From positions 248,001-312,000 of the forward strand of contig NZ_JACHTF010000002.1 in the NCBI RefSeq assembly GCF_014145325.1: a stretch of 64,000 nucleotides of DNA, written 5' to 3'. Below, piece by piece: positions 48,415 through 57,683 of the stretch. Source of the DNA: Marilutibacter spongiae. Its GTDB lineage: Bacteria; Pseudomonadota; Gammaproteobacteria; Xanthomonadales; Xanthomonadaceae. Position 1 is the stretch's first letter, and each line of letters begins with the position of its first letter. The translations under genes and the position numbers were made by a program. A model generated the notes under the pieces. It saw only the letters and a list, made by a program, of their open reading frames with translations. It ran no database searches and was not told where the DNA came from.

Positions 48415-48442
48415 TTGAAATGCCGGCGACCGTGCGTAGGCT
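48415..48442 (+). promoter_or_regulatory. Promoter of the halogenase gene
   Basis: TTGAAA (48415-48420) and TAGGCT (48437-48442) are spaced by 16 bp. The -10 box ends 5 nt before the ATG at 48448, so the mRNA would have almost no leader. The TAGGCTG form of the -10 box also occurs before the aldo/keto reductase gene. Confidence 0.45.
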
Positions 48443-48447
48443 GGGGC

Positions 48448-50064
48448 ATGGCCACCCTACCCCTCTATACCCAGTCCTGCGGCACCGGTGCCGCCCATGC
48501 CGCCCACGCCGCGATCGATGCCGAACCGCCGGTGAAGCACGTGGCCGTCGTCGGTGGCGGCAGCGCGGGCTGGATGACCGCCCTGCTCCTGGCCAACTCG
48601 GCCTATGGCGAGCGCCTGCGCGTGACCGTGATCGAATCGCCGCAGGTGGGCACCATCGGCGTCGGCGAGGGATCGACCCCATGGCTGCGCGGCTTCTTCG
48701 ATGGCCTGGGCATCGAGGAACCCGAGTGGATGCCCGCGTGCAACGCGACCTACAAGGCCGGCATCAGCTTCGAGGGCTGGTCCACCCGTCCCGGCTTCGA
48801 GCGCTACTTCCATCCCTTCGCCTCGATGCTCGACAACCTGACGATGACCCAGTTCGTGCAGAACGTGCATGCACGCCTGCAGGGGGCCGACGTCGATGCG
48901 CACCCGGACCGCTTCTTCATCGCCGCGCGTCTGGCGCGCGACGCCCTCGCCCCTCGACCGTCGCGCAACTTCCCCTTCGATGTCTGGTACGGCTACCACT
49001 TCGACTCCAGCCTGCTGGGCGTCTTCCTGCACGACAAGGCCGTGGAACGCGGGGTGCGGCACGTGCCGCGCCACGTGCGCGCGGTCCGCCGCGCCGCCAA
49101 CGGCGACATCGCCGCGCTGGAGCTCGACGGCGACGAGACCCTGTCGGCCGACTTCTTCGTCGATTGCACCGGCTTTGCATCGCTGCTGATCGGCAAGGCG
49201 CTGGAAACGCCCTTCGTGCCGTTCACCGAGAACCTGTTCAACGACGCCGCCGTCGCCCTGCCGGGCCCGGCCGGCGGCCGCATCATGACCCAGACCGTCT
49301 CCACCGCCCTCTCGCACGGCTGGGCATGGAAGATCCCGCTCACCGAGCGCCACGGCAACGGCTATGTCTACAGCACCGCGCATTGCACGCCCGACCAGGC
49401 CGAGACGGAGCTGCGCGCGCACCTGGGCCTGCTCGATGCCGACGTCCAGGCGCGCCACCTGAAGATGCGCGTGGGGCGCGCCGCGGAGAGCTGGCGCCAC
49501 AACTGCGTCGCCAACGGGCTGGCGCAGGGCTTCATCGAACCGCTGGAGGCGACCGCGCTGCAGTTCGTCCAGCGCACCGCGAGCCTTCTGGTCGAGGCGC
49601 TGGAAAGCGGCGACATCGGGCAGGCCACGCGCTCGCGCTTCAACGACACCCTCAACGCGCAGATCGAGGGCACGCGCGACTACATCGTCGCCCACTACAA
49701 GACCAACAACCGCACCGATACCGAATACTGGCGCGACAACACCGCCAACGCGCACCTGTCCGAGTCGCTGGTGCAACTGCTGCGGACCTGGATGGCACGC
49801 AAGCCGATCATCGGCGGCCTCAGGCAAGGCCAGTTCGGCAATGCCTACCCGGTGGTGTCGTGGTATTGCCTGCTGGCGGGCATGGGCATCTTCCCCGACG
49901 CCACGAGCCTGCAGCCGCCAACCCCTCGGCAGGCACAGCACAACCTCGCCGCGATCGAAAACCTGATCGAGCGCAGCGCGATGAACTTCCCCGACCACCG
50001 CGGACTGCTGGCGGACATCCCGCCCCGACCTCGGGAGGACTCGCTCCAGCTCTACCTGTGGTGA
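48448..50064 (+). CDS. Flavin-dependent tryptophan-halogenase-type protein
   Basis: This 538-residue protein of the tryptophan halogenase family has the FAD site [18 protein letters not shown] (about 32-49), K103 in [10 protein letters not shown] (the catalytic Lys equivalent), the WxWxIP motif at 292-297 (WAWKIP), and a [10 protein letters not shown] motif (361-370) whose Glu is the second catalytic candidate. All residues needed for halide-to-hypohalite chemistry appear kept. No flavin reductase, peptide synthetase or polyketide gene is nearby. Many xanthomonad relatives are stand-alone and may act on glycan-linked or free indoles. Confidence 0.9.
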   Translation: MATLPLYTQSCGTGAAHAAHAAIDAEPPVKHVAVVGGGSAGWMTALLLANSAYGERLRVTVIESPQVGTIGVGEGSTPWLRGFFDGLGIEEPEWMPACNATYKAGISFEGWSTRPGFERYFHPFASMLDNLTMTQFVQNVHARLQGADVDAHPDRFFIAARLARDALAPRPSRNFPFDVWYGYHFDSSLLGVFLHDKAVERGVRHVPRHVRAVRRAANGDIAALELDGDETLSADFFVDCTGFASLLIGKALETPFVPFTENLFNDAAVALPGPAGGRIMTQTVSTALSHGWAWKIPLTERHGNGYVYSTAHCTPDQAETELRAHLGLLDADVQARHLKMRVGRAAESWRHNCVANGLAQGFIEPLEATALQFVQRTASLLVEALESGDIGQATRSRFNDTLNAQIEGTRDYIVAHYKTNNRTDTEYWRDNTANAHLSESLVQLLRTWMARKPIIGGLRQGQFGNAYPVVSWYCLLAGMGIFPDATSLQPPTPRQAQHNLAAIENLIERSAMNFPDHRGLLADIPPRPREDSLQLYLW

Positions 50065-50078
50065 GCGCCGCGCGGCGC
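50065..50078. terminator. Palindrome between convergent genes
   Basis: GCGCCGCGCGGCGC is a perfect 14-bp palindrome that fills the short gap between the halogenase and extensin-like stop codons. It may act as a two-way barrier to transcription. Confidence 0.4.
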
Positions 50079-50080
50079 CC

Positions 50081-50812
50081 TCAGCGGCACACGCGTGCGC
50101 CGCCCCGGTCGAAGTGGAAGTGGTCGGCATGGGCCGCGTTGTACGCCGGCCCGAGGACCGCATCGAAGTAGCGGCAGGCGCCATCGTGCAGGTCCTGCAG
50201 CAGGCGCGCTTCATCGCCGCCAGGCGCGTCGGCGGCACCGTGCGCAAGCACGCTGACCCGGCGTCCGTCGGCCAGCACGAAGGCCGCCAGGTCGAGGGCA
50301 TCGGCAGTGGCATGCCGGCTGCGTCGACCGTCCGGGCGTCCGTAGAGATTGCGGCAGGCGTACGAACCCAGGTGCTCGAACGCCACCACCGCCTGCCCCG
50401 TCCGCTGCCGCGCTGCAGGTTGCAGCACGTGCGCTTCCCACATGGCCAGCGACAATGCCGCCCGGCAACTGAGGGGGAACGCCTGTCCGGGATCGATGCG
50501 ACCGCCCTCGACGCGTACGGCATTGCGCAAGCCGCAGCCGTCGCCGGTCGTGCGGTCCGGCAGCGGCGTCCACGCCAGGCGCGAGCGGGACAGGGCCTCC
50601 AAGCAGGCCTCCGGATCGGCGCCGGCCCGACGCAGCTTCAGCCCGGTCAATGCATTCGGCGTGGCCCGTACGTCCAGCGGCGCCCAGGGGTTCCAGTCGT
50701 CGGGCACCTGCAGTCGACCCGAACCCAGCGACCACGCCAGGAACGCAAGCAACAGGAGCAGCAACCACGCCAGGCGCGAAGCCGGCGACGGGGAAGACGA
50801 GGTATCGGCCAT
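50081..50812 (-). CDS. Extensin-like family protein, membrane-anchored
   Basis: This 243-residue protein has one N-terminal membrane segment (LAWLLLLLLAFLAWSLG) and an extensin-like C-terminal domain (from about residue 65) with the Cys-containing blocks GCGLRNAVRVEGG, FPLSCRAALSLAMWEAHVL, and FEHLGSYACRNLYGRPDGRRSRHATADALDLAAFVL. The final HADHFHFDRG part has the His/Asp pattern of a M15-like metal site. Such proteins are thought to work on the cell wall or periplasmic glycans; activity is unproven. Confidence 0.85.
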   Translation of the reverse strand: MADTSSSPSPASRLAWLLLLLLAFLAWSLGSGRLQVPDDWNPWAPLDVRATPNALTGLKLRRAGADPEACLEALSRSRLAWTPLPDRTTGDGCGLRNAVRVEGGRIDPGQAFPLSCRAALSLAMWEAHVLQPAARQRTGQAVVAFEHLGSYACRNLYGRPDGRRSRHATADALDLAAFVLADGRRVSVLAHGAADAPGGDEARLLQDLHDGACRYFDAVLGPAYNAAHADHFHFDRGGARVCR

Positions 50813-50953
50813 GCCCCACTATCGACCCGCGAGCGTCAACCCGCGATCAAACGGCCCGTGCCGATGCTGCACTGCAGCTTGCCCTTTTGGACACTGTGCA
50901 GGCCTCCGCGACGCTGTCGTACTGCCCGGTACATTCGCTGTCAGGAGACGCAG

Positions 50954-52816
50954 ATGCCACCGGTTGCCCATGGACGCGCGCCGTCCCCCGTTCCTGCACC
51001 GCCCGCCACGCGTCCGGCATTGCCGCGGCCGCTGCGGAAGTTCGCCACCCTCGCCTGCCTCGCCCTGGCGTCGCTGGGCGCCCTGCCCGCCGTGGCCCAG
51101 ACCGAAGTCAGCGGGTTCGGCAGCAATCCCGGCAACCTGCGGATGTTCAAGTACGTGCCTGCCGGACTGCCGGCCAATGCTCCCCTGGTCGTCGCGATGC
51201 ACGGCTGCTCGCAGACCGCTTCCAGCTACGACGCCGAGACCGGCTGGCAGATGCTGGCCGACCGCTGGCATTTCGCCCTCCTGCTGCCGCAGCAGCAGAG
51301 CGGCAACAACGCCAGCGGCTGCTTCAACTGGTTCACCACCGCCGATACCAGCCGGGGCCAGGGCGAACCGCTGTCGATCAAGCAGATGGTCGACCGCATG
51401 ATCCTCGACCACGGCATCGCCGGCGATCGCGTCTACGCCACCGGGCTGTCCGCCGGCGGCGCGATGACGGCTGTGATGCTCGCGACCTATCCCGATGTCT
51501 TCGCCGGCGGCGCGATCCTGTCCGGCCTGCCCTATCGCTGCGCGACCAGCCAGCCCGCGGCTTTCAGCTGCATGAACCCGGGCAGCGACCTCACGCCGTC
51601 GGCGTGGGGCGACAAGGTCCGCGCCGCCGGCAACTGGAACGGTCCCTGGCCGATCGTGTCGATCTGGCATGGCGACGCCGATTACGTGGTGCGGCCGGCC
51701 AACCTCACCGAGGCGATGGAACAGTGGACGAACGTGCATGGCATCGATGCCGTCGCCGATGTCGCCGACACCGTGGCCGGCTATCCGCACAGGGTCTACA
51801 AGGACGCCGCCGGCACGCCACGCGTGGAGACCTACACCATCACCGGCATGGGCCACGGCACGCCGGTGGACCCCGGCACCGGCGAGAGCCAGTGCGGCAC
51901 CGCAGGCGCCTACATCCTCGACGCCAACATCTGCTCCAGTTACCACATCGGTCACTTCTGGGGCCTGGACAACCTCGACGGCGTCGCGCCGACGGTCAAC
52001 CTGACCTCGCCCGCCGACGGCAGCACCGTGAGCGGCAACGTGGCCCTCGCGGCCGTCGCCAGCGACGACGTCGGCGTGGAACGGGTCGAGTTCCTGGTCG
52101 ACGGCGTCCTCGTCGGCAGCGACACCAGCGCGCCCTACGCCGCCACCTGGGACGCCGGCGTCGCGAGCAACGGGTCGCACGCGGTGCAGGCGCGCGCCCG
52201 TGACCTGGTCGACAACGTCGGCACCTCGGCCGTCGCCCACGTCACCGTGACCGGCGGCGACGACGGCGGCGGCGCACCGCTCACCCTGGACTTCGCCAAC
52301 GAAGCCGCCCTGGACGGGTACGTGAAGGCCACAGGCGATGGCGGCGGCGCGGCGGTGGGCACGCTGGAAGCCTACCTGGGACTCGCCGTCGGCCGCGGTA
52401 CCGACGGCAAGTTCAACCGCAGCCTGCTCTCGTTCGATACCTCGGCCCTGCCCGATGGCGCCACGGTCACCTCGGCCACGTTGACGGTCGCCTACCGCAG
52501 CGCTTACGGCGACCCGTGGAGCAGCCCTGCGGGCAACGCACTGGTGGTCGACGTGCATACCGGCTGCCTGGGCGCGTGCACCGTCGAGGCCTCCGACTGG
52601 GCCAACACGCCGACGGCGAGCGCGGTCGCCCAGGTCCCGGCCTTCAGCGGCGGCAGCCAGGCCAGCACCGCGTTCAGCACCGCCGGGCGGGCGGCGATCA
52701 ACAAGGGCGGCCGCACCCAGGTGCGGCTGCGCTTCGCCCAGGACCCGCTCGCGACCCACTACCTCTGGCTCGACAACGGCGCCTCGGCCATCCTGAGCGT
52801 CACTTACACGCCGTGA
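50954..52816 (+). CDS. Secreted PHB-depolymerase-type esterase with Ig-like and DNRLRE domains
   Basis: This 620-residue secreted enzyme has a long basic signal peptide ending near LPAVAQ, an esterase domain (about 52-340) with triad S166 (TGLSAGG), D241 (WHGDADYVV) and H301 (TGMGHGTP), an Ig-like domain (about 347-434, VAPTVNLTSPADGSTVSG) and a C-terminal DNRLRE-type module (about 440-620, SLLSFDTSALPDGATVTSATLTV). The catalytic part matches short-chain polyhydroxyalkanoate depolymerases and feruloyl-esterase-like enzymes; the added modules probably bind polymer or surface. AGGAG precedes the ATG. Confidence 0.9.
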   Translation: MPPVAHGRAPSPVPAPPATRPALPRPLRKFATLACLALASLGALPAVAQTEVSGFGSNPGNLRMFKYVPAGLPANAPLVVAMHGCSQTASSYDAETGWQMLADRWHFALLLPQQQSGNNASGCFNWFTTADTSRGQGEPLSIKQMVDRMILDHGIAGDRVYATGLSAGGAMTAVMLATYPDVFAGGAILSGLPYRCATSQPAAFSCMNPGSDLTPSAWGDKVRAAGNWNGPWPIVSIWHGDADYVVRPANLTEAMEQWTNVHGIDAVADVADTVAGYPHRVYKDAAGTPRVETYTITGMGHGTPVDPGTGESQCGTAGAYILDANICSSYHIGHFWGLDNLDGVAPTVNLTSPADGSTVSGNVALAAVASDDVGVERVEFLVDGVLVGSDTSAPYAATWDAGVASNGSHAVQARARDLVDNVGTSAVAHVTVTGGDDGGGAPLTLDFANEAALDGYVKATGDGGGAAVGTLEAYLGLAVGRGTDGKFNRSLLSFDTSALPDGATVTSATLTVAYRSAYGDPWSSPAGNALVVDVHTGCLGACTVEASDWANTPTASAVAQVPAFSGGSQASTAFSTAGRAAINKGGRTQVRLRFAQDPLATHYLWLDNGASAILSVTYTP

Positions 52817-52828
52817 GTGCGCCCCCGC

Positions 52829-53251
52829 TCAGCCCCAGCTTTCGGGGTAGGTGTCGTGCGTGGGGATGCCGCCACTGGGGCATCCCCATTCCACCCGCGA
52901 GCCCCAGAAGATGTGGTCGCCCGGCAGTATGGGCGGCGCGGTGTCGAGCGACCCGGCGGGAATCATCACGAAGCTGCCGTCGCGCGAGCGCCGGGGCAGC
53001 GGGCAACCGCAATGGCTGCAGAACCATTTGCCGAAGCGCTCGGCGCCGGGCAGGTCGAAGCGCGAGATCGACGACTCGCCCGACAGCCACGCGAACTGGC
53101 CGCTGTCGACGGCGATGTTGGTCGCATGCCCGGTGCCGGTGCTGCGCCGGCAGCGCGAACAATGGCAGTGGACCATGCGCCGGAACGGCGACGTCGCCTC
53201 GAACCTCACCGCACCGCACAGGCAACCGCCCTGGAGGGTGGAACCGCTCAT
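52829..53251 (-). CDS. GFA-family protein 1
   Basis: This 140-residue zinc-binding protein of the GFA (glutathione-dependent formaldehyde-activating-like) family has GGCLCGAVRFEA, HCHCSRCRRSTG and WFCSHCGCPL, the usual two Zn-Cys4 arrangements. The family name reflects one founding member; most have no proven activity. A second member of the family lies at 55910-56416. It is convergent with the esterase gene, 12 bp away. Confidence 0.93.
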   Translation of the reverse strand: MSGSTLQGGCLCGAVRFEATSPFRRMVHCHCSRCRRSTGTGHATNIAVDSGQFAWLSGESSISRFDLPGAERFGKWFCSHCGCPLPRRSRDGSFVMIPAGSLDTAPPILPGDHIFWGSRVEWGCPSGGIPTHDTYPESWG

Positions 53252-53399
53252 CGTGTCGTGCTCCCGAGAAAGATGGACAACCCATGCGTCCGGGGAACGA
53301 TTGCGCGGCGAAGGGCGCCGGTGCCCGCCCGGCCCGCCCCCGCGGTCCACCCCCTGGATCCCGCCATCGCATCCTACGCCCGTCGCAGCGCCGCGGCAC

Positions 53400-54623
53400 T
53401 CATGCCGTCGCCGCTGGCGCAGGCGCCATCGCCGGCCGCCGACGGAAGGGCGGTCGCTCCCCCCGCGTGGACCAGCGCCACAGCCACTCGACCGGGCCGT
53501 GGCGGTACCGCGCCAGCCAGCGTGGACTGACCCACAGTTGCAGGCCAAGGATCGCGGCCCAGGCCAGCAACACCGGCCACAGGCCGCCCCCGGGCCCGAT
53601 GCCGAAGCCGATCGCGTAGAAGAGGCCCACGCCCGCCACGCTCTGGAGCAGGTAGTGGGTCAAGGCCATGCGGCCTGCCGGCGCGAACGCGCCCAGCCAC
53701 CACCGCCCCGCCGGCTGCAGGAACAGCAGGACGAAACCCGACGCGTAGGCGACGCCGAGCGCGATCGACTCGAGTCGCCCCACCATCCGCAGCGCGCGCC
53801 GGGCCAGCGGCGCCTGCAACAACGGGACGGCCTCGCGCAGTTCCGCCTGCAGGCCCGCGACCAGCAGGAGCGCGAGGCCAAGCAGCCCCCCGCCGATGCA
53901 CAACCGGCGCAGCAGGCCGACGTGCCGCTCCGGGTCCTGCAGCAGGCCGCGGCGCCCGGCCCAGTAGCCCAGCAGGAAGCGCGACAACACGAAGCACAGC
54001 AGCCCCCAGTTCGACATCCGCGCCCAGTTGGCGAGTTCGGCGTTGCCCTGGAAGGCAACGGCCAGCGATGGCGTCGAGAACGCGACCAGGCCCTGAGCGA
54101 ACGCTTCCGGGCCGCTGGGCAGCGGCGGCAGCCACGGGCGTACCCAGGGTGCGATGAGCCCCGGCAGCAGGGCGAGGACCAGGGCCAACAGCAGCAACAT
54201 ACGATCGCCCAGGCGGCGCAGCGGCAGCATCAGCAGCGCGACCGCCGCATAGGTCAGCAGGATGTCGCCCCACCACAGGCACCAGCCGTGCAGCGCGCCG
54301 ATCAGTGCCAGCCCGAGGACGCGACGCACGTATCGCCGGGCGCCGCCGGCGCTGGCGGCCCGGTCGTCGCGGTCGACCTGCAGGGCGAAGCCGAGGCCGA
54401 ACAGCATCGAGAACAGGGTGATGAACTTCGCGTCCAGCAACCCGCCCATCAGTGACAGCACCACGCCGTCGAAGCCCGCCGAAGGCAGGGCCTCACGGGC
54501 CTCGGTCGGCAGGAATGCATACAGCGACAGGTAGCGCAGGTTGACCAGGGCCACGCCGGCTAGCGCGAAGCCCCTCAGCGCGTCGATGACCTCATGCCGG
54601 GGCCACGCCTCCCTATGGGACAT
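53400..54623 (-). CDS. DUF418 membrane protein
   Basis: This 407-residue, multi-pass inner-membrane protein of the DUF418 family (YeiB-like) has the start RHEVIDALRGFALAGVALVNLRYLSLY and a second block FITLFSMLFGLGFALQVDR with roughly nine or ten helices. The GRMALTHYLLQSVAG motif near residue 300 is family-typical. Function unknown. It is 50 bp downstream of the exported hypothetical gene on the same strand, perhaps in one transcript. Confidence 0.9.
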   Translation of the reverse strand: MSHREAWPRHEVIDALRGFALAGVALVNLRYLSLYAFLPTEAREALPSAGFDGVVLSLMGGLLDAKFITLFSMLFGLGFALQVDRDDRAASAGGARRYVRRVLGLALIGALHGWCLWWGDILLTYAAVALLMLPLRRLGDRMLLLLALVLALLPGLIAPWVRPWLPPLPSGPEAFAQGLVAFSTPSLAVAFQGNAELANWARMSNWGLLCFVLSRFLLGYWAGRRGLLQDPERHVGLLRRLCIGGGLLGLALLLVAGLQAELREAVPLLQAPLARRALRMVGRLESIALGVAYASGFVLLFLQPAGRWWLGAFAPAGRMALTHYLLQSVAGVGLFYAIGFGIGPGGGLWPVLLAWAAILGLQLWVSPRWLARYRHGPVEWLWRWSTRGERPPFRRRPAMAPAPAATA

Positions 54624-54673
54624 GTCGCGTCCGCGGGGCGCCGGCCGACGCTGCGGGCGGCATGCCGGTCCGC

Positions 54674-55228
54674 TCAGTCCAGCACACGGAACGCCGTCCG
54701 CAGGGGCATCTCGATGCCGCGGTGGCGGTCCTTCAACACCACCTCCACGGTCCAGTCGCCGGAGAGGTCGTCGGCGTCGGCGACGTACAGCAGCGAGGTC
54801 GCGCACAGCAGCACATTCCCCGGCGCGCCGCCGTAGGGGCCGCTGACGCAGGCTTCGTCCGTGGCGTCCAGCTGGACCTGTCCATCGGGCTGCGTCACGC
54901 GAACACCGACCGCGGTATCGATCGCGCCGTCGACCTGGCCCGCGTTGGCGAAGAACACGAGGATGGCGAGTTTCTCGCCCCGCGCGACCTCGCTGGCTTC
55001 GCGGAAATGCGGAATGACATCGGGTGGCGTGTCCCATTTCGCCGCCCAGTCCATGTCCGGCGTGACAAGCAACATGCCGCTGAAGCCGTCGATGTAGCGG
55101 CGCGACTCGGAAGGCGGGCTCGCCCTGCCCTCACCGTCACGGAACGCCTGGGCGACGGCCACGCCGCCGAGCGCCAGCCAGGCCACGGCCAGCCACGCGC
55201 ACTTCCCTATTCCCTTGCTTGCCTGCAT
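54674..55228 (-). CDS. Exported protein of unknown function
   Basis: This 184-residue periplasmic protein has a signal peptide (WLAVAWLALGGVAVAQA). The mature part contains a WDTPPDVIPHFREASEV segment and then beta-rich blocks ending in WTVEVVLKDRHRGIEMPLRTAFRV, which look like a single all-beta domain. Two Cys (ACVSG and LLCATS) may pair. I do not recognise a family. It precedes the DUF418 gene on the same strand. Confidence 0.65.
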   Translation of the reverse strand: MQASKGIGKCAWLAVAWLALGGVAVAQAFRDGEGRASPPSESRRYIDGFSGMLLVTPDMDWAAKWDTPPDVIPHFREASEVARGEKLAILVFFANAGQVDGAIDTAVGVRVTQPDGQVQLDATDEACVSGPYGGAPGNVLLCATSLLYVADADDLSGDWTVEVVLKDRHRGIEMPLRTAFRVLD

Positions 55229-55318
55229 GTCCCCGTCTCCCCTGGCGCAACAGCACCGGCAGAGCGCACTCTCGCCGTGATCGCCGGTGCAGGCAAGTCC
55301 GGCGGCGCGGAGCGCGGC

Positions 55319-55732
55319 TCAGCGCGGGTCGTCCACGCCCGGGGCAAGCGGTGGCCGTGCACCACCAGCCGCGCACACGGCGTCGGCGGCGACGCGAGCG
55401 TCGAGCGCGCTCCGGGCCATCCTGCCGCCAAGCGCGGCGAGCGTGTCGTCGAGCATCGCGCGCAGGGCATGCACCCGTTCGAACACGGAATGAAGCCGAT
55501 CGTATGCCTGCAGGTCGCGACGCAAGCGGTCCAGACCCGGATCCCCGCACGGCCCGGTGGACACCAGCGAACGCAGCTCCGGCGGCCCGGCGTTCGCCGC
55601 GCCCATTTCCCGGCGCTCGTCGGGCGTCAGTGCGGTGAGCCCGGGCAAGGCGCGCACCAGTTGCTCGAAGGCGGCATCGGCCGCGGCGATCTGTTCGTCG
55701 GACAAGGTGATGTCCAGCAGGTCCTGGGGCAC
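55319..55732 (-). CDS. Conserved helical hypothetical protein
   Basis: This 137-residue helical protein is read from a GTG at 55732, preceded by an AAAAGGAG site. The first part, DITLSDEQIAAADAAFEQLVRALPGLTALTPDERR, matches the pattern of a small family common in proteobacteria in which a helical hairpin contains a TxDE...L...L..L..DER signature. No function is known. It has no signal peptide or metal site. Confidence 0.65.
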   Translation of the reverse strand: MPQDLLDITLSDEQIAAADAAFEQLVRALPGLTALTPDERREMGAANAGPPELRSLVSTGPCGDPGLDRLRRDLQAYDRLHSVFERVHALRAMLDDTLAALGGRMARSALDARVAADAVCAAGGARPPLAPGVDDPR

Positions 55733-55909
55733 GGACGTACTCCTTTTCTCGTCTCCATGGGGCGGGCCACGGACAGCGGCCACGTGCGCGCGTCGGCATG
55801 CGCGACGCGAAAGCCCCGTTTCCGAGGGGCCTCCACAACCCCGGAAGTGTGGACCAGATGGCGGCCCGGGGCCGCTGTCGGTTCGGACAGGTCGCACCGG
55901 CACGCGCCG

Positions 55910-56416
55910 CTATGGGGCATCGCCGCCGCGTTCCTCCAGCAGGCCATGGCGGCGGTGCCAGTCCTCAAGCGATTCGTCCGGGAACTCCGCCAGGCGGGTC
56001 TCGCCCTTCCCCGCCGGGACCTGGACCCAATTGGCCTTCGAGTCGAGCAGCATGTGCACGCGCGCGGGCGCTTCGGGCAGGGGCGTGTCGATCGCGGAGG
56101 CATGGGGATGGAGCAGCCCAGGCCAGCGCGGATCGAAGGCCCACAGCGCGCTCCCGCACTCACGGCAGAACCGGCGCTCGCCGCGACTGATGCGGCACGC
56201 GCCGTCGTCCTCTCGGATGCGCGCGTGGTACAGGCCCAGGTGCGCCTCGCCTTCGACCTCCAGCGTGTCGGCCCAGGCGCCCAGGTTGATCGCCGCGCCG
56301 GTGCCGCCGGCGGTCTTCCGGCAGATCGAGCAGTAGCAGTAGAGGAACGGCACCGGCGCGTAGGCTTCGCAGCGGAAGCGCACCTTGCCGCAGTGGCAGG
56401 ATCCTTCGAGTTGCAT
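55910..56416 (-). CDS. GFA-family protein 2
   Basis: This 168-residue Zn-binding GFA-family protein has EGSCHCGKVRFRC, YCYCSICRKTAGG and RFCRECGSALWAF. Together these provide the Cys ligands for two zinc ions. It belongs to the longer GFA branch and is only distantly similar to the 140-residue member 3 kb away. There is no sign of an operon with its neighbours. Function not established. Confidence 0.93.
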   Translation of the reverse strand: MQLEGSCHCGKVRFRCEAYAPVPFLYCYCSICRKTAGGTGAAINLGAWADTLEVEGEAHLGLYHARIREDDGACRISRGERRFCRECGSALWAFDPRWPGLLHPHASAIDTPLPEAPARVHMLLDSKANWVQVPAGKGETRLAEFPDESLEDWHRRHGLLEERGGDAP

Positions 56417-56492
56417 GGGCGTCCATCCGTCGTCGGGACGCCCGAGCCTAGCGCCACCGCCCTGACGGTCGCGTGTGCAGGCCGCGGTGCCG

Positions 56493-57038
56493 CTAGGCGG
56501 CCTGCGGCGCGCCGAAGGCCTTGCTGAACTTGCCCGAGCGGTCGAAGCAGCATACGCGGCGCTTGCCGGATGCCAACATGTCGCAGGCGCCGGCGACCCG
56601 CTTGTCGCGCGTCTCCGCCTTCTTCGCCGTGGTGATCCACAGGATCCAGTCGCGGCGCGCGACCAGGGTGATGTCGTTCCAGACGGCACGCGCGGCCGGA
56701 TCGGCGTCGAGCGCCTTGCGCAGGTCGGGCGGCAGCTCCGGCTCGAGCTGCTCTTCCGAGTGCCGGATCTCGAGTGCGACGCCGTCGCCCACCTCGACCC
56801 CCGCCGCCTCGCGCAGCGCGCGCGTCACCTTCAGCCAGTGGCTGCCCTCGCCGTCGGGCTCCAGCGTCGCCTTGAAGTCCTGGTCGCCGAAGCGGCCCTC
56901 GACGGTCGTCATCGCCCGCGTCGGCAGTTTCGCGCTGGCGGCCGCGGGCAACACCAGGAACGACCAGCTCGCGCCTTTCGGCGTGGCGGGCCGCATCAGG
57001 CGGGCTTCGAAGCGGATGGAATCGGATGTCTTGGCCAT
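56493..57038 (-). CDS. DUF1905 / YdeI (OmdA) family protein
   Basis: This 181-residue cytosolic protein has an N-terminal DUF1905 beta-barrel (IRFEARLMRPATPKGASWSFLVLP, then TTVEGRFGDQDFKATL and DGEGSHWLKVTRALREAAG) and a C-terminal YdeI/OmdA-like helical part (LEPELPPDLRKALDADPAARAVWND and ILWITTAKKAETRDKRV). Members often occur alone and have been linked to stress or to outer-membrane changes only indirectly. Confidence 0.87.
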   Translation of the reverse strand: MAKTSDSIRFEARLMRPATPKGASWSFLVLPAAASAKLPTRAMTTVEGRFGDQDFKATLEPDGEGSHWLKVTRALREAAGVEVGDGVALEIRHSEEQLEPELPPDLRKALDADPAARAVWNDITLVARRDWILWITTAKKAETRDKRVAGACDMLASGKRRVCCFDRSGKFSKAFGAPQAA

Positions 57039-57143
57039 GCGCTGAATCTAGCAAACGCCCGGCACGGTTCAAGTCGCACGCATGCGTGGACAGCCCGGGC
57101 GTCTTGCGTGAGGCTTCACGCATCCCCCGCCGGAACCGCCGCC

Positions 57144-57578
57144 ATGCCCACCGACCTGGACTCGATCGACGCCGCCATCGCCGGCATGTACGCAATGATC
57201 TCGGGCCCGGCCGGCCCCCGCGACTGGCGCACGCAGGACGACTGCTTCCATCCCGACTGCCGCCAGGTTCGTACCGGCGTGGATGCCGACGGCAATCCCT
57301 GGATGCAGGCCTTCGACCTCGCCTCCTACCGCGAGAACGTCGACCGCCTGCTGGCTTCGCAGGGCTTCCACGAGGTCGAGACGGCGCGCGAGTTGCAGGT
57401 CTTCGGCAACATCGCGCATGCATGGAGCACCTACGAGGCCCGCGTCGCGCCCGACGCGCCGGAGATCGAGCGCCGCGGCGTCAACAGCATCCAGCTGTAC
57501 CGCGAGCCGGATGGACGCTGGCGCATCATCCACATGATCTGGGACAACGAACGACCGGGCCTGTCGCTGGCACCCTGA
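57144..57578 (+). CDS. NTF2-like fold protein
   Basis: This 144-residue cone-shaped NTF2-like protein (SnoaL superfamily) starts PTDLDSIDAAIAGMYAMISGPAGPRDW and ends with SIQLYREPDGRWRIIHMIWDNE, the classical end strands. Such domains bind small ligands or form dimeric enzymes. No catalytic residues can be assigned. It is 106 bp upstream of the endolysin-like peptidase gene. Confidence 0.85.
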   Translation: MPTDLDSIDAAIAGMYAMISGPAGPRDWRTQDDCFHPDCRQVRTGVDADGNPWMQAFDLASYRENVDRLLASQGFHEVETARELQVFGNIAHAWSTYEARVAPDAPEIERRGVNSIQLYREPDGRWRIIHMIWDNERPGLSLAP

Positions 57579-57683
57579 GGCTTGCGGCCCGGACCGCTAC
57601 CGCCGTCGCAGGCGCCGCACGCACGGCGTGGCACCATCGGGCCGTGGGCCAGGCGGAGCAGGAACCCGAAGGGAGCAAGGGCG

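Noticed and set aside
48338-50064. Halogenase and LLM monooxygenase as a secondary-metabolite cluster
   Set aside because: No synthase, carrier protein, reductase or export gene is adjacent, and the two genes are divergent.
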